Program-made: the position numbers and the translations under genes
Source of the DNA: Congregibacter litoralis KT71
Lineage (GTDB): Bacteria > Pseudomonadota > Gammaproteobacteria > Pseudomonadales > Halieaceae
Assembly: GCF_000153125.2 (NCBI RefSeq)
Contig: NZ_CM002299.1
Location: forward strand, 2,738,828-2,802,827
Direction: 5' to 3'
Length of the DNA: 64,000 bases
Shown here: piece by piece, positions 53,293 through 63,772 of the stretch
Layout of the letters: every line of letters starts with the position of its first letter
Numbering within the stretch: the stretch's first letter is position 1
Notes under the pieces: model-generated
What the model saw: only the letters and a program-made list of their open reading frames with translations
The model's database searches: none
What the model was told of the DNA's origin: nothing

Positions 53293-55113
53293 TCAGGCTT
53301 CCTCACGAAAAATCACCGTGGCACCGGCTTCGGGTGTTGTCACCACTTCTCTAAACAGGCCAAACAACTCTCGACCCACGCCCGCCTCGCTGTTACGTGG
53401 CGCGGTGACCAGGGGCCTGTCGAGAAACTGCGCATCGTCACATTGCAAAGTCCCAGTCACGGCGTCGAGGGTCAGCATATCGCCATCCTGAAGGCGCGCC
53501 AGAGCGCCTCCCATGGCCGCCTCCGGCGTTACGTGGATAGCCGCAGGGACTTTACCCGAGGCACCGGACATACGACCGTCGGTAACCAGCGCCACTGCAA
53601 AACCCTTGTCCAGAAGAGACCCCAGGAGCGGCGTGAGTTTGTGGAGCTCCGGCATACCATTCGCCCGGGGGCCCTGAAAACGCACCACCACAACACAGTC
53701 CCGCTCCAGATCTCCGTTTGCAAATTTTTCTGCCAGCGCTTCCTGACTATCGATCACTACCGCAGGCGCGGTGACCTTTCGGTGTTCAGGCTTCACTGCG
53801 GACACCTTGATAACAGCCCGGCCCAGATTGCCCTTCAATAAGCGCAGACCACCCTCGCTTGCAAAGGGCTTTGCCATGGTGCCCAGCACGTCGGGATCCA
53901 GGCTCGTCGTCGCCGCGGGACGCCAGGTCAGCTGCCCATCGACCAGATACGGCTCCTGGGTATACGCCTGAAAATTTTCACCCCACACGGTATTGGCAGT
54001 GCCATGCATTAATCCGGCGTCGAGCAATTCACGAAACAAAAACCCGGTCCCGCCCGCTGCGTGAAAGTGATTGATATCCGCCTGGCCATTGGGATACACC
54101 CTCGCCAGTAGCGGCACGACGGCGGAGAGCTGCGCAAAGTCATCCCAGTTGATAATCAGGCCCGCGGCCCGCGCCATGGCTACAAGGTGAATCGTATGGT
54201 TAGTGGAGCCTCCCGAAGCCAGCAGCGCCACGATGGCATTTACAAAGGAACGGGCGTCGATAACCGATGCCAGGGGCCGCGGGTCGCGACCCTGAGCCGT
54301 GATGCGCGTAATCAGTTCTGACGATTCCCGGGTGAGCGCTTCACGCAGAGGCGTGTCGGGATTGACAAAGGAACCACCGGGCAGCTGCAGCCCCATGGCT
54401 TCCATCACCATTTGATTGGTGTTGGCAGTGCCGTAAAAGGTGCAGGTACCCGCGCTGTGGTAAGACGCGGATTCCGCGGCGAGAAGCTCCTCTCTGCCCA
54501 CCTTGCCTTCGGCAAAGAGCTGCCTCACCCGGGCTTTTTCCGCGTTGGGCAGGCCCGATGGCATGGGCCCTGCGGGAATAAACAACGCAGGCAGGTGGCC
54601 AAACCGCAAAACCCCCATGATGAGTCCGGGCACTATCTTGTCGCAGATGCCGAGACAAACAATGCCATCAAACATATGGTGCGACAGCGCGATGCCCGTC
54701 GACTGGGCAATATTGTCGCGGCTGAACAGGGACAGCTCCATACCAATCTGCCCCTGAGTCACGCCGTCACACATGGCGGGTACACCCCCGGCAACCTGCG
54801 CGGTGCTGCCCACCGCGCGCACAGCGGATTTTATTTTTTCGGGATACTCGGCATAGGGCTGATGAGCAGAGAGCATGTCGTTGAAAGCCGTAACGATGCC
54901 GATGTTGGACGCTTCCATAAGCCGAATGCTGTCTTTGTCATCATCGCCACAGGCAGCAAAGCCATGAGCGAGGTTCCCACAGGACAGCTGTCCACGCTGG
55001 GGGCGCAGGTCGCCGCTGCGCGCCATGAGATCCAGATAGTCCTGCCTCGGCCCCCGGCTGCGCTCATTGATCTGTTCTGTGACCTTTGCCACGGTGTCGT
55101 TGATCTGAACCAT
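53293..55113 (-). CDS. edd: Phosphogluconate dehydratase
   Basis: 606 residues of the IlvD/Edd family. Cluster-ligand cysteines are visible in [15 protein letters not shown] and [12 protein letters not shown], and the C-terminal region has [17 protein letters not shown]. Length and motifs match Edd rather than dihydroxyacid dehydratase, and eda follows at once. It dehydrates 6-phosphogluconate to KDPG. The 86 bases separating it from ppc hold a short tandem repeat and no HexR-like site. Confidence 0.92.
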   Translation of the reverse strand: MVQINDTVAKVTEQINERSRGPRQDYLDLMARSGDLRPQRGQLSCGNLAHGFAACGDDDKDSIRLMEASNIGIVTAFNDMLSAHQPYAEYPEKIKSAVRAVGSTAQVAGGVPAMCDGVTQGQIGMELSLFSRDNIAQSTGIALSHHMFDGIVCLGICDKIVPGLIMGVLRFGHLPALFIPAGPMPSGLPNAEKARVRQLFAEGKVGREELLAAESASYHSAGTCTFYGTANTNQMVMEAMGLQLPGGSFVNPDTPLREALTRESSELITRITAQGRDPRPLASVIDARSFVNAIVALLASGGSTNHTIHLVAMARAAGLIINWDDFAQLSAVVPLLARVYPNGQADINHFHAAGGTGFLFRELLDAGLMHGTANTVWGENFQAYTQEPYLVDGQLTWRPAATTSLDPDVLGTMAKPFASEGGLRLLKGNLGRAVIKVSAVKPEHRKVTAPAVVIDSQEALAEKFANGDLERDCVVVVRFQGPRANGMPELHKLTPLLGSLLDKGFAVALVTDGRMSGASGKVPAAIHVTPEAAMGGALARLQDGDMLTLDAVTGTLQCDDAQFLDRPLVTAPRNSEAGVGRELFGLFREVVTTPEAGATVIFREEA

Positions 55114-55142
55114 ATCTTCCTCTTTCTTGCGCCGGCTTTTAC

Positions 55143-55195
55143 CGCTAGCGCTGATTTTTATCGCTTGCGCTGATTTTTATCCCTTCCGCTAATCC
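55143..55195. repeat. 19-bp imperfect tandem repeat upstream of edd
   Basis: Two near-identical 19-base units at 55143-55161 and 55162-55180 (one base different; core GCGCTGATTTTTAT) are followed by a decayed third. They fill most of the ppc-edd gap. No hairpin is evident. Confidence 0.75.
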
Positions 55196-55199
55196 TGGA

Positions 55200-57857
55200 T
55201 CAGCCCGTATTGCGCATGCCCGCCGCCACACCGGCAATGCTGATCATGATGGCCTGACGCGTGTCGTCATCTGCTTTCTGTCGAAGACGGGCCAGGAGCT
55301 CCGCCTGAAGCACGTTCAAGGGCACGGTATAGATATTGCGAAGCTCCAGGGACTCCCGCGTCCAGTCGAGCTTCTCCAGAAGCTGCTCCTGTTTGAGTAT
55401 GCTGAGCACCGTCGCCACGTCATTATCCAGCTGGCTGCGCAGCTGCTCGCCTATGACACGAAGTTCAGGGTTCACCAGCTTGCTGTCGTAATGTGCCGAT
55501 ATGCGGGCATCGGTCTTGCTATACACCATCTCCAGCATCTGCATACGCGTGGCAAAGAAGGGCCATTCGCGGAACATTTCGGTGATCACCGTCTCGCCCT
55601 GTGCTTCCAGTTCCCTGGCCAACGCCGCACCGGCGCCCAACCACGATGGCAACATGAGACGATTCTGTGTCCAGGAAAAGATCCAGGGAATTGCCCGCAG
55701 GGCTTCGATACCACCATCTTTTTTGCGGCTGGTGGGTCGCGATGCAAGAGGCAGGGCCCCCAGCTCACCCTCGGGCGTGGCCTCACGAAAATACGTGAGG
55801 AAGCGCGGATCATCTCGCACTACGGCGCGATAGGCATCACAGGAGTGCGATGCCAGACGATCCATGGCCTCGCGCCAGTGGGCCATCGGCGTAGGGGGGT
55901 GGGCCGTGCGCGCCTCCAGTATGGCGCTGGTGTAGAGCGCCAGGGTCTTTACCGCAAGCCCGGTCATCCCCAGCTTGGTGCGAATCATCTCGCCCTGCTC
56001 CGTCACGCGCAGACCGCACTCAAGGGAACCCGGCGGCTGCGATAGCAGCGCGTCATGGGCCGGTGCGCCGCCGCGACCAATAGTGCCGCCGCGACCATGA
56101 AACAGCTGGAGCCGAACCCCCGCCTTTTCGCACACCTCGAGGAGGGCTTCCTGGGCCCGGTATTGTGCCCAGGCCGCGGCGAGAATCCCGGCATCCTTGG
56201 CAGAGTCGGAGTAGCCGATCATGACCATCTGCTGCTCGGGTAAACGACCCAAAGCCTTTTCTACCGCAAGAAGATCGGTAATCACCTGGGGGGCGCGATC
56301 GAGGTCATCCAGGGTCTCGAAGAGCGGTGCGATGGGCAGGCTGTCACCACCGCCGGCCGCTTTTAACAGCAGCCGCACGGCCATGACGTCCGACGCCTGG
56401 CGTGCCATGGAAATAATGTAGCAGGCCAGAGCGTCTGCAGGCTGTTCCACCACTACCGCACAGCAATCGAGCACCTCCCGGGTCTCTTCACTGGGGGACC
56501 AGTGCTGGGGAATGAGCGGCCTGCGACTTTCGAGCTCCTGGCGAATCCAGTCGCGACGCTGCTCCTCGTCCCAATCGACATAGCGCCCCAGGCCCAGAAA
56601 TTCAGTGATCTCTGTGAGAGCAGCGCTGTGACGGTCCGAATGCTGTCGGATATCGAGACGCACAAGATTGACGCCAAAGCACCGCAGCTGCCTCAAAAGA
56701 TCGAGAAGCGTGCCGTCGGCAATGCGCTCCATCCCACAGTCACAGAGGGATTGGTAGCAGAGCATCAGGGGCTTTGAAATCTCCTCGGCATCCTGCAGAA
56801 GATCGCCCTCGTCTGCCCCCCGGCCATCGAGCAAGGCCTCCAGGGCCGTCAACCAGTTGCGAAGACGTCGACGCAGATTCTTCATGGCATGGCGATAGGG
56901 TTCACGGGTATCACCGACGTACTCCCGCAGGGCGGCGTTGCACTCGATCATGGACAGCTCCTGCACCAGGCGGTCCACGGTTTTCACATACAGGGCAGCG
57001 GCCTGCCAGCGACCGAGCAACAATACCTCCCGGGTCACTTTGGCGGTGACAAAGGGATTACCATCGCGATCACCCCCCATCCAGGAGGAGAACTGTACCG
57101 GCGCGGCATCCAGGGGAAGACGCTCGCCCGTAGCGGCTACCAGAGCGTCATCAAGGCGACGCAAAAAGTCCGGCACCGCCTGCCACAGGGAGTTCTCCAC
57201 CACCGCATAACCCCAGCGCGCTTCATCCACGGGACTGGGCCGGTGCTCACGAAACTCATGGGTATGCCAGAGCTGGGCGATGAGTTCCCGGAGACGGCGA
57301 TCCATGCGACTGCGCTCGTAGTTGGTAAGACCCGGCGACTCCAACTGCCCGAGGCAGCGTTGAATCTCTTCATATTTGTGAATCAGCGAGCGGCGGGTGA
57401 TCTCCGTGGGATGCGCCGTGAGCACCAGCTCAATACTCAGATCAGATACCGCTGCGCGGATGGCAGCGGGGTCCAGTCCCTTGTCCTCAAGCAGATCCAT
57501 CACGCCCGTGAGGGTTCTGCTGGCGGAATTCACCGTGTCCATCTCCCGGGACAGACCATGGTGCTGCTCTGCAATGTTGGCGAGATTCAAAAACTGCGCA
57601 AAGGCGCGTGCCACCCGGCCCAGCTGCTCGGTTTCGAAACCCGCAAGAAGGGCCTCCAGTTGCTCCCAGCTACGGTCCTCGCCATTGCTACCCGACTTCG
57701 AAAGAAGGCGTATGCGCTCCACGCTGGCGAGGAAGTCTTCACCGTGGCTTTGCGCCATGGTCTCTCCGAGCATACTTCCCAGGAGGCTGACATTGTTTCG
57801 CAGGCTGCGATAGGGGTGATCGTTATCATCCTGCGTCCCTTGAGATTCAGAAGTCAT
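55200..57857 (-). CDS. ppc: Phosphoenolpyruvate carboxylase
   Basis: 885 residues. All signature elements are present: LTAHPTEITRRSL (catalytic His), GGDRDGNPFVT, GYSDSAKDAGILAAAW, and the glycine-rich loop FHGRGGTIGRGGAP. The C-terminus ends in the typical RNTG. It carboxylates PEP to oxaloacetate to refill the TCA cycle. Its start overlaps the hexR stop by 4 bases, an arrangement that ties anaplerosis to the KDPG-sensing regulator. Confidence 0.95.
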   Translation of the reverse strand: MTSESQGTQDDNDHPYRSLRNNVSLLGSMLGETMAQSHGEDFLASVERIRLLSKSGSNGEDRSWEQLEALLAGFETEQLGRVARAFAQFLNLANIAEQHHGLSREMDTVNSASRTLTGVMDLLEDKGLDPAAIRAAVSDLSIELVLTAHPTEITRRSLIHKYEEIQRCLGQLESPGLTNYERSRMDRRLRELIAQLWHTHEFREHRPSPVDEARWGYAVVENSLWQAVPDFLRRLDDALVAATGERLPLDAAPVQFSSWMGGDRDGNPFVTAKVTREVLLLGRWQAAALYVKTVDRLVQELSMIECNAALREYVGDTREPYRHAMKNLRRRLRNWLTALEALLDGRGADEGDLLQDAEEISKPLMLCYQSLCDCGMERIADGTLLDLLRQLRCFGVNLVRLDIRQHSDRHSAALTEITEFLGLGRYVDWDEEQRRDWIRQELESRRPLIPQHWSPSEETREVLDCCAVVVEQPADALACYIISMARQASDVMAVRLLLKAAGGGDSLPIAPLFETLDDLDRAPQVITDLLAVEKALGRLPEQQMVMIGYSDSAKDAGILAAAWAQYRAQEALLEVCEKAGVRLQLFHGRGGTIGRGGAPAHDALLSQPPGSLECGLRVTEQGEMIRTKLGMTGLAVKTLALYTSAILEARTAHPPTPMAHWREAMDRLASHSCDAYRAVVRDDPRFLTYFREATPEGELGALPLASRPTSRKKDGGIEALRAIPWIFSWTQNRLMLPSWLGAGAALARELEAQGETVITEMFREWPFFATRMQMLEMVYSKTDARISAHYDSKLVNPELRVIGEQLRSQLDNDVATVLSILKQEQLLEKLDWTRESLELRNIYTVPLNVLQAELLARLRQKADDDTRQAIMISIAGVAAGMRNTG

Positions 57858-58738
57858 GAACTGTGCTTACCTCCAGATGGCGGTGCAAAACGGGTAGCCC
57901 GAAGGCTCTCTTTGATGGCGCGCAGATGCGGCTGGAGCGCCTCGCCGCGGCGGAGAGAGACCCCCGCTGCCAATACGTCGAGCACCGCCAGGTGTGCAAG
58001 ACGCGAGGTCATGGGCATGTACGCATCCGTATCCTCAGACACTTCGAGCTCGATTGCCAGGCTGCTGGCCTTTGCCAGGGGCGATGCCTCGGCGGTCAGC
58101 GCAATAACCGTCGCTCCCCGGGCCTTCGCCAGATTCGCAACATCCACCAGATCGCGGGTGCGCCCCGTGTGCGAAATAATGAAAAACAAATCATCCTCGT
58201 GTGCCGCGGCAGCATGCATGCGCTGCATCAGCACGTCGGCGTGGGCCGTGACCGGCAGGGAAAATCGAAAGAAATGATGCTCTGCATCCTGGGCAACGGC
58301 GCTGGAGATTCCCAGACCGAAGAAAAAAATATGCCGCGCACCAAGGAGCTGATCCACCACGGCATCGACGAGGTCCGGTGCCAGTTGCTCGCCCAGAGCC
58401 CTCAGGGACATCACCGCTCCATCAAGAATCTTGGCGGTGAAGGTGCCCGTCGCATCATCCGGTGCAATGGAAGAACTCACATAGGGCAAACCCAGAACCA
58501 GAGACTGGGCGAGACGGAGTTTGAATTCGGGATAGCCCCGGGGCTCGAACTTGCGGCAAAAGCGATTCACCGTGGGTTCGCTGACCCCGGCCGACTCTGC
58601 CAGCGCCGCAATACTCAGTCGGGTGGCAGCCCGGGGGTCATTGAGGATGACGTCCACGATACGCCGCTCGGACTTGGTGATTCGCCGTGCGGCGCTCCCC
58701 AGTTCGTGAAGCAAATTGTCGTTTTGGGCGTCTGTCAC
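57854..58738 (-). CDS. hexR: HexR-type RpiR family transcriptional regulator
   Basis: 294 residues: N-terminal RpiR helix-turn-helix (about 1-80; LSIAALAESAGVSEPTVNRFCRK, cited as SIAALAESAGVSEPTVNRF) and a C-terminal SIS sugar-phosphate domain (about 120-260; FFGLGISSAVAQDA, ISHTGRTRDLVDVA). HexR proteins bind KDPG and control central carbohydrate genes. Position ahead of ppc-edd-eda-zwf-pgl and divergent from gap matches the known regulon, and two HexR-like sites lie just upstream. Autoregulation is therefore likely. Confidence 0.9.
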   Translation of the reverse strand: MTDAQNDNLLHELGSAARRITKSERRIVDVILNDPRAATRLSIAALAESAGVSEPTVNRFCRKFEPRGYPEFKLRLAQSLVLGLPYVSSSIAPDDATGTFTAKILDGAVMSLRALGEQLAPDLVDAVVDQLLGARHIFFFGLGISSAVAQDAEHHFFRFSLPVTAHADVLMQRMHAAAAHEDDLFFIISHTGRTRDLVDVANLAKARGATVIALTAEASPLAKASSLAIELEVSEDTDAYMPMTSRLAHLAVLDVLAAGVSLRRGEALQPHLRAIKESLRATRFAPPSGGKHSS

Positions 58739-58781
58739 GTTAACAATTGGTCTTGTTCATTGAGGCTATCATGGCATATAT

Positions 58782-58796
58782 TTTACTAAAACTACA
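58782..58796 (-). promoter_or_regulatory. HexR-like operator 1 (13 of 15 consensus positions)
   Basis: Read on the minus strand, the site TGTAGTTTTAGTAAA agrees with the HexR consensus TGTARTWWWAYTACA, as I recall it, at 13 of 15 positions. It lies 44 bases before hexR and 79 bases before gap, so it could control both. Regulation is inferred. Confidence 0.6.
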
Positions 58797-58833
58797 TAAA
58801 TTTTTGTTTTTGACCTGTTTTTGGATCAATTTA

Positions 58834-58848
58834 TGTAATTTTATAGTC
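58834..58848 (+). promoter_or_regulatory. HexR-like operator 2 (half-site quality)
   Basis: TGTAATTTTATAGTC keeps the left half of the HexR palindrome intact but only 11 of 15 positions in all. It ends 26 bases before the gap start, near where a gap promoter would be. Weak alone; more credible beside site 1. Confidence 0.4.
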
Positions 58849-58874
58849 AAAAAATAGCGAGGAGTGAACATAGC

Positions 58875-59902
58875 ATGCTGCGCATAGCCATCAACGGATA
58901 CGGACGTATCGGTCGAAACATTCTCAGAGCGCTCGTGGAGCGTGGCGATGAACTGGCGGATGCCCTGGAGATCGTTGCCATTAACGACCTCGGTGACAGC
59001 GCCATCAATGCCCACCTCACCCAGTACGATTCTGTACACGGTCGCTTCCCCGCCGCCGTAACCGTCGACGGCGACTATCTGCTCGTGGGCAAAAAGCGCA
59101 TTCGAGTGCTGAGTGAGCGAGACCCGTCCCGACTACCCTGGAAGGCTTTAAACGTAGATGTCGTCTGCGAGTGCACCGGCGTCTTCACCGCTCGGGACAA
59201 GGCGGCCCAACATCTGGCGGCAGGCGCCCGTAAGGTGCTGGTGTCTGCGCCTTCGGCGGACGCCGATGCCACCATCGTTTACGGCATCAACCACCACAAA
59301 CTCACCGGCACGGAGCGCGTGGTTTCCAACGCATCCTGCACGACAAACTGCCTGGCCCCCTGGTGCAACCGCTCCACGAGGCCCTGGGCATTGCCAAGGG
59401 ATACGTCACCACCATCCACGCTTACACCAACGATCAGCAGCTTTCGGATGTGTATCACAGCGACCTGTACCGCGCCCGGGCGGCCACACAGTCCATGATT
59501 CCCACCAGGACCGGCGCGGCGGCAGCTATCGGATTGGTACTTCCTGAACTCGAGGGCCGTCTGGACGGCATGGCGGTGCGCATACCCACGATCAATGTAT
59601 CCCTGGTGGATCTCAGTTTTATTGCCGAGAGAGACACGAGCGCAGACGAGGTCAATGCCATTATGTCCGCCGCAGCCAAGGGGCCCCTGGGCTGTGTGCT
59701 GGACGTCAACGAAGCACCTCTGGTGTCCATCGACTTTAACCATTGCGCCGCGTCCTGCGTGTTTGATGCAAACCACAGCAAAGCCAACGGCAATCTGGTC
59801 AAGGTCATGGCCTGGTATGACAACGAGTGGGGTTTCGCTAACCGTATGCTCGACAACTGTATGGCGCTTTTCGCCAGGGCGGAACTGTTGAAGAGCGCCT
59901 GA
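58875..59902 (+). CDS. gap: Glyceraldehyde-3-phosphate dehydrogenase, type I (single frameshift)
   Basis: The N-terminal frame (58875-59498) has the NAD fold [15 protein letters not shown] and reaches the active-site [12 protein letters not shown]. It then shifts; the correct continuation ([20 protein letters not shown], then [12 protein letters not shown]) is in another frame to the stop at 59902. One extra C in the C5 run at 59356-59360 restores a normal protein of about 342 residues. The enzyme oxidises glyceraldehyde-3-phosphate from Eda. GAGGAG precedes the ATG. The lesion is either a sequencing error or a real mutation. Confidence 0.88.
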
Positions 59903-60018
59903 GCCGCCGAGTCAGGCCCCGGTGCCCCTCGCTCCGTCGCTCCGTCGCTGGCATCGCATAGACTCCCGGAGGTCGCTACACTGGCAGTCGATATGACGCG
60001 TTTTACAGGAGTCCTGCC

Positions 60019-60615
60019 ATGCCTGAACATCCCCTCCCCGATGCCGGTACCTGCCTGAGAGACGGCTGGCTTCTCTACAAGCAGGAACCCTTGCTCCTCT
60101 CGGGAGCGACTATTCTCATGGGCATCATCTGTGGCGTGGCGGGCATGATCCCCTTTGCAGGAGCGCTGGTTTACCCTCCCCTCCTGGGCGGTCTGTACAG
60201 CATGATTATTCGTCTGGAGCGCGGTGAAGCCATCACGATCAACAACCTGTTTGATGGCTTTCAGGTTTTCCTGCCCCTGATCATTGCCTCTTTCCTCATG
60301 TCGCTGTTTATTGGGATTGGCGTGTTTTTGTTTATCCTTCCCGGACTCTATTTATTGATCGTATACGGCTTCACGAACCTGATGATCATTGATCAGAAAA
60401 TGGACTTCTGGCCCGCCATGGAGGCCAGCCGCAAACTTATCCACGCGCATTTCTGGAGCTATGGCCTGCTGGCTCTCGTCATCGCCGTGATCTGTGTTGC
60501 GGCGAGCATACCCCTGGGTCTCGGGCTCATCGTGGCCGCCCCCGTATGCCTGGCCGCGCAATACCGTTTTTACCGCGCTTTGAACTTTTCCGAAGACCCT
60601 AGCTGTAGTGAGTAA
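60019..60615 (+). CDS. Hypothetical integral membrane protein
   Basis: 198 residues with four to five hydrophobic helices (about 27-50, 55-70, 90-125, 148-180) and a conserved-looking middle stretch with FLFILPGLYLLIVYGFTNLM. It resembles the broad family of small bacterial membrane proteins related to the DUF975 and glycerophosphodiester phosphodiesterase membrane domains, but I cannot assign it firmly. AGGAG precedes the ATG. Its end overlaps the maeB stop by 17 bases on the other strand. Confidence 0.7.
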   Translation: MPEHPLPDAGTCLRDGWLLYKQEPLLLSGATILMGIICGVAGMIPFAGALVYPPLLGGLYSMIIRLERGEAITINNLFDGFQVFLPLIIASFLMSLFIGIGVFLFILPGLYLLIVYGFTNLMIIDQKMDFWPAMEASRKLIHAHFWSYGLLALVIAVICVAASIPLGLGLIVAAPVCLAAQYRFYRALNFSEDPSCSE

Positions 60616-62881
60616 CGTCCGTACCCGCGAGGGCTGAGATATTCAGAAGCCCGCGGGCGGTAATGGAAGGCGTCACGATGTGCGCGCGGTTGCCCATACC
60701 CATGAGAATGGGCCCCACTTCCAATGCCCCGCCGCGCATTTTTAATATGTTTCGAACGCCGGACGCAGCATCGCCATAGGCAAACACCAGCACGTTGGCA
60801 GGTCCCTGGAGACGGGAGTTGGGAAAGATACGCGCTCGCAGATCAGGGTCCAGAGCCGAGTCGATGTGCATCTCCCCCTCGTAGGCAAAATCCGGCTCCC
60901 GGGCCTCAAGAAGTGCCATGGCCTGGCGGACGCGACGTCCACTATCAATATCCAGGTTGCCGAACTGCGAGTGGGAGCAGAGGGCGATGTTTGGCTTCAT
61001 GCCAAAGCGACGCACGTGATTTGCCGCAGCCATTACCGTATCTGCTATCTGCTCGGGCGTGGGTTCGGGATGCACATGGGTGTCAGCGATAAACAGAGGC
61101 TCGTCTTCGGTAATCATCAATGACAGTGCGCCACGAGGATGGGCGCCATCATAGGCAAGAATCTGGCGCACGTAATTGAGATGCCAGAGATACTGTCCGA
61201 AGCTGCCACACACCATGCTGTCGGCATCGCCGCAGTACACCATGATCGCGGCGATGGCCGTGGTGTTGGTACGCATGATGACTTTGGCAAGATCCGGCGT
61301 CACACCCCGTCGCGACATGAGCTGCAAATAGGCCTCCCAGTAACGGCGATGCCGGGAGTCGTCCTCGGGATTCACAACCTCAAAATCCTCGCCGGGCTTG
61401 ATGGTCAAACCCGCCTTCTCACAGCGCCGTGCAATGATTTCCGGGCGGCCAATGAGGATAGGCCTGTCCGTCATCTCCTCGACGATCACCTGCGCCGTGC
61501 GCAACACCCGCTCATCTTCACCCTCGGCAAAAACGATACGTCGTTGCGACAGCGCCGCGGCGGCAAACACGGGTCGCATAATCATGGACGAGCGGAACAC
61601 CGAGGCATCGAGCCGCTCGCGGTAAGCCACCAGGTCCTCCACGGGGCGGGTAGCCACACCGGTCTCCATGGCGGCGCTCGCCACGGCACTGGCAACCACC
61701 CCCATGAGCCGGGGATCAAAGGGCTTGGGAATCAGATAGTCCACGCCAAAAACCAACTGCTCGCCGCGATAGGCCTCCGCCGCTTCGGCACTGGTGGTGG
61801 CCCGGGACAGAGCCGCGATACCGTCGATGCAGGCCAGTTGCATGGCATCGTTAATCTCCGTGGCGCCTACATCCAACGCACCGCGAAAAATAAACGGAAA
61901 GCACAAGACGTTGTTCACCTGGTTGGGATAATCCGAACGGCCCGTAGCGATAATCGCGTCGGGGGCCACTTCGCGGACCTCATCCGGAAGAATCTCGGGC
62001 ACAGGGTTGGCGAGGGCAAAGACAATCGGCTGCGGGGCCATGCGGCCTATCATGTCAGGGCTGACCACCTTGGGCGCACTCAGACCGAGAAACAGATCCG
62101 CGTCGTCAATCACATCATCCAGGGTGCGATGGTCGCTAGGCTGCGCGAAGGCGGCTTTCTGGGGGTTCATGTCTTCACTGCGGCCTTCATAGACCAGACC
62201 GTGAACATCACAGAGCCAGACGTTTTCGCGTTTTACCCCTAGCTTTAACAGCATATTGAGACAGGCAATACCCGCTGCACCGCCACCCGTGGAGACAATC
62301 TTGATATCTTCAAAGCGTTTGCCGGCTATATGCAGCGCGTTGGTAACGGCGGCACCCACGACGATCGCCGTGCCGTGTTGATCATCGTGGAACACCGGGA
62401 TATTCATACGCTCCCGGCATCGCTGCTCCACGATAAAGCAATCGGGCGCTTTGATGTCCTCAAGGTTGATCGCACCGAAGGACGGCTCCATGGCACAGAC
62501 GATATCCGCAAGTTTCTCGGGATCGGACTCGTTGAGCTCGATATCGAAGCAATCAATGCCGGCAAAATTCTTGAAAAGAACCGCCTTCCCTTCCATCACG
62601 GGCTTTGCCGCCAGCCCGCCAATATTGCCAAGGCCGAGTACCGCGCTGCCGTTGCTAATCACCGCGACGAGGTTGCCCCGGGCCGTGTAATCCGCCGCCG
62701 TGGCAGGATCCTTGACGATTTCAAGGCAGGCCTCGGCAACACCCGGCGAATAGGCCCGCGCGAGATCCTGGCCATTTGCCAGAGGCTTGGTCGCGCGGAT
62801 CTCCAGCTTCCCGGGCTTGGGATAGGCGTGATAGCGCAGTGCCGCGTCTCTTGCTGCCTGGCGGCTCTTGTCGTCGTCCAT
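60599..62881 (-). CDS. maeB: NADP-dependent malic enzyme (MaeB, malic enzyme-phosphotransacetylase fusion)
   Basis: 760 residues. The malic enzyme part (about 1-430) shows [41 protein letters not shown] and [13 protein letters not shown] (NADP fold). The C-terminal part (about 440-760) is phosphotransacetylase-like ([14 protein letters not shown]) and is regulatory, not catalytic, in MaeB. It makes pyruvate and NADPH from malate. With Ppc and the serine ammonia-lyase it sets the pyruvate-C4 balance. Confidence 0.93.
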   Translation of the reverse strand: MDDDKSRQAARDAALRYHAYPKPGKLEIRATKPLANGQDLARAYSPGVAEACLEIVKDPATAADYTARGNLVAVISNGSAVLGLGNIGGLAAKPVMEGKAVLFKNFAGIDCFDIELNESDPEKLADIVCAMEPSFGAINLEDIKAPDCFIVEQRCRERMNIPVFHDDQHGTAIVVGAAVTNALHIAGKRFEDIKIVSTGGGAAGIACLNMLLKLGVKRENVWLCDVHGLVYEGRSEDMNPQKAAFAQPSDHRTLDDVIDDADLFLGLSAPKVVSPDMIGRMAPQPIVFALANPVPEILPDEVREVAPDAIIATGRSDYPNQVNNVLCFPFIFRGALDVGATEINDAMQLACIDGIAALSRATTSAEAAEAYRGEQLVFGVDYLIPKPFDPRLMGVVASAVASAAMETGVATRPVEDLVAYRERLDASVFRSSMIMRPVFAAAALSQRRIVFAEGEDERVLRTAQVIVEEMTDRPILIGRPEIIARRCEKAGLTIKPGEDFEVVNPEDDSRHRRYWEAYLQLMSRRGVTPDLAKVIMRTNTTAIAAIMVYCGDADSMVCGSFGQYLWHLNYVRQILAYDGAHPRGALSLMITEDEPLFIADTHVHPEPTPEQIADTVMAAANHVRRFGMKPNIALCSHSQFGNLDIDSGRRVRQAMALLEAREPDFAYEGEMHIDSALDPDLRARIFPNSRLQGPANVLVFAYGDAASGVRNILKMRGGALEVGPILMGMGNRAHIVTPSITARGLLNISALAGTDVTHYS

Positions 62882-63040
62882 GGGGAAGCCTCCAAAAAAA
62901 AGCGCAGTATAAGCCAGCCGGCTCTGTCACACTGTAGGAATCCACCTTGCCATGGCTAATTTCTGGTCTAGGCTGAGGTGGAGTCCCTCAATCGAGGCAA
63001 CTCACGGTTTTTCTAACAACAAAAATGACAAGGAATAAAC

Positions 63041-63772
63041 ATGAATACGATTAAGTGCCTAGTGGCAAGTACTGCTCTATTGTGTGCGGGCTCCACTGCT
63101 TTCGCCGCGCATCACGAAGGACCGGGAAATAAAGCCGTAGCTGAGGGTTGGTTCGAAGCGTCCTGCGGTGATCTCGAGGGTTTTGTTGAGTACGTCGATA
63201 TGCATATGGCAGACGATGGTGTCTTCACACCCGATCGCTATGTCGGCCTTGGCTTTACCGTCGACAATGATAAAGGGGACGACTTTGGAACGATCATGAG
63301 CGTCACACCAGGCACCCCAGCCGCCAGTGTTCTCAAGGCAGGCGATCAGTTTGTGTCAGTCAATGGAATGCCCTCCACCTGGGAAAACCGTGACAAAACA
63401 ACGTTTCGTGGAAAGCCCGGCGAGCCGGTAAAAGCGGTAATCATGCGTGATGGCAAGGAGATGTCCGTAGAGGTTAATCGTGGAATCATCGCTGCCAGGA
63501 ATGACAAAAGCACGGTTCTGAAAAATCTGGGCATGGCGGACGCGAGCGATTGGGGCACCGGCGAGTGTAGTGTCCTGGAGGTCGTGGCTGAGGGTGATGT
63601 GGTCTACCTGACCGCTGAATACAGTGACACCGAAACAGAGACCGGCTACCCCTTCACCCAGCGTCAGATCATGCGTATCAAGTTCAATGGCGACGGCAAG
63701 ATCATGGAAGCCATGGGAATGGGTGAGAACCAGTTTGTTCTGGAACAGCTCGGCTACAGAATAAGCCGCTAG
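63041..63772 (+). CDS. Exported PDZ-domain protein, possible PDZ nested in an NTF2-like fold
   Basis: 243 residues with a Sec signal peptide (about 1-22, cleavage near AFAAHH). A PDZ domain spans about 65-150 (YVGLGFTVDNDKGDDFGTIM, SVTPGTPAASVLKAGDQFVS). The segment before it (KAVAEGWFEASCGDLEGFVEYV, then HMADDGVF) and after it (VVYLTAEYSDTE, QRQIMRIKFNGDGKI) read like the helices and later strands of one SnoaL/NTF2-like domain. AAGGA precedes the ATG. No protease residues are visible. The periplasmic function is unknown. Confidence 0.72.
   Translation: MNTIKCLVASTALLCAGSTAFAAHHEGPGNKAVAEGWFEASCGDLEGFVEYVDMHMADDGVFTPDRYVGLGFTVDNDKGDDFGTIMSVTPGTPAASVLKAGDQFVSVNGMPSTWENRDKTTFRGKPGEPVKAVIMRDGKEMSVEVNRGIIAARNDKSTVLKNLGMADASDWGTGECSVLEVVAEGDVVYLTAEYSDTETETGYPFTQRQIMRIKFNGDGKIMEAMGMGENQFVLEQLGYRISR

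Noticed and set aside
56889..58277. A 462-residue plus-strand open frame
   Set aside because: Antisense to ppc and hexR, both firmly identified; no recognisable domain.
61139..62242. A 367-residue plus-strand open frame
   Set aside because: Antisense to maeB with a His/Arg-rich shadow composition.
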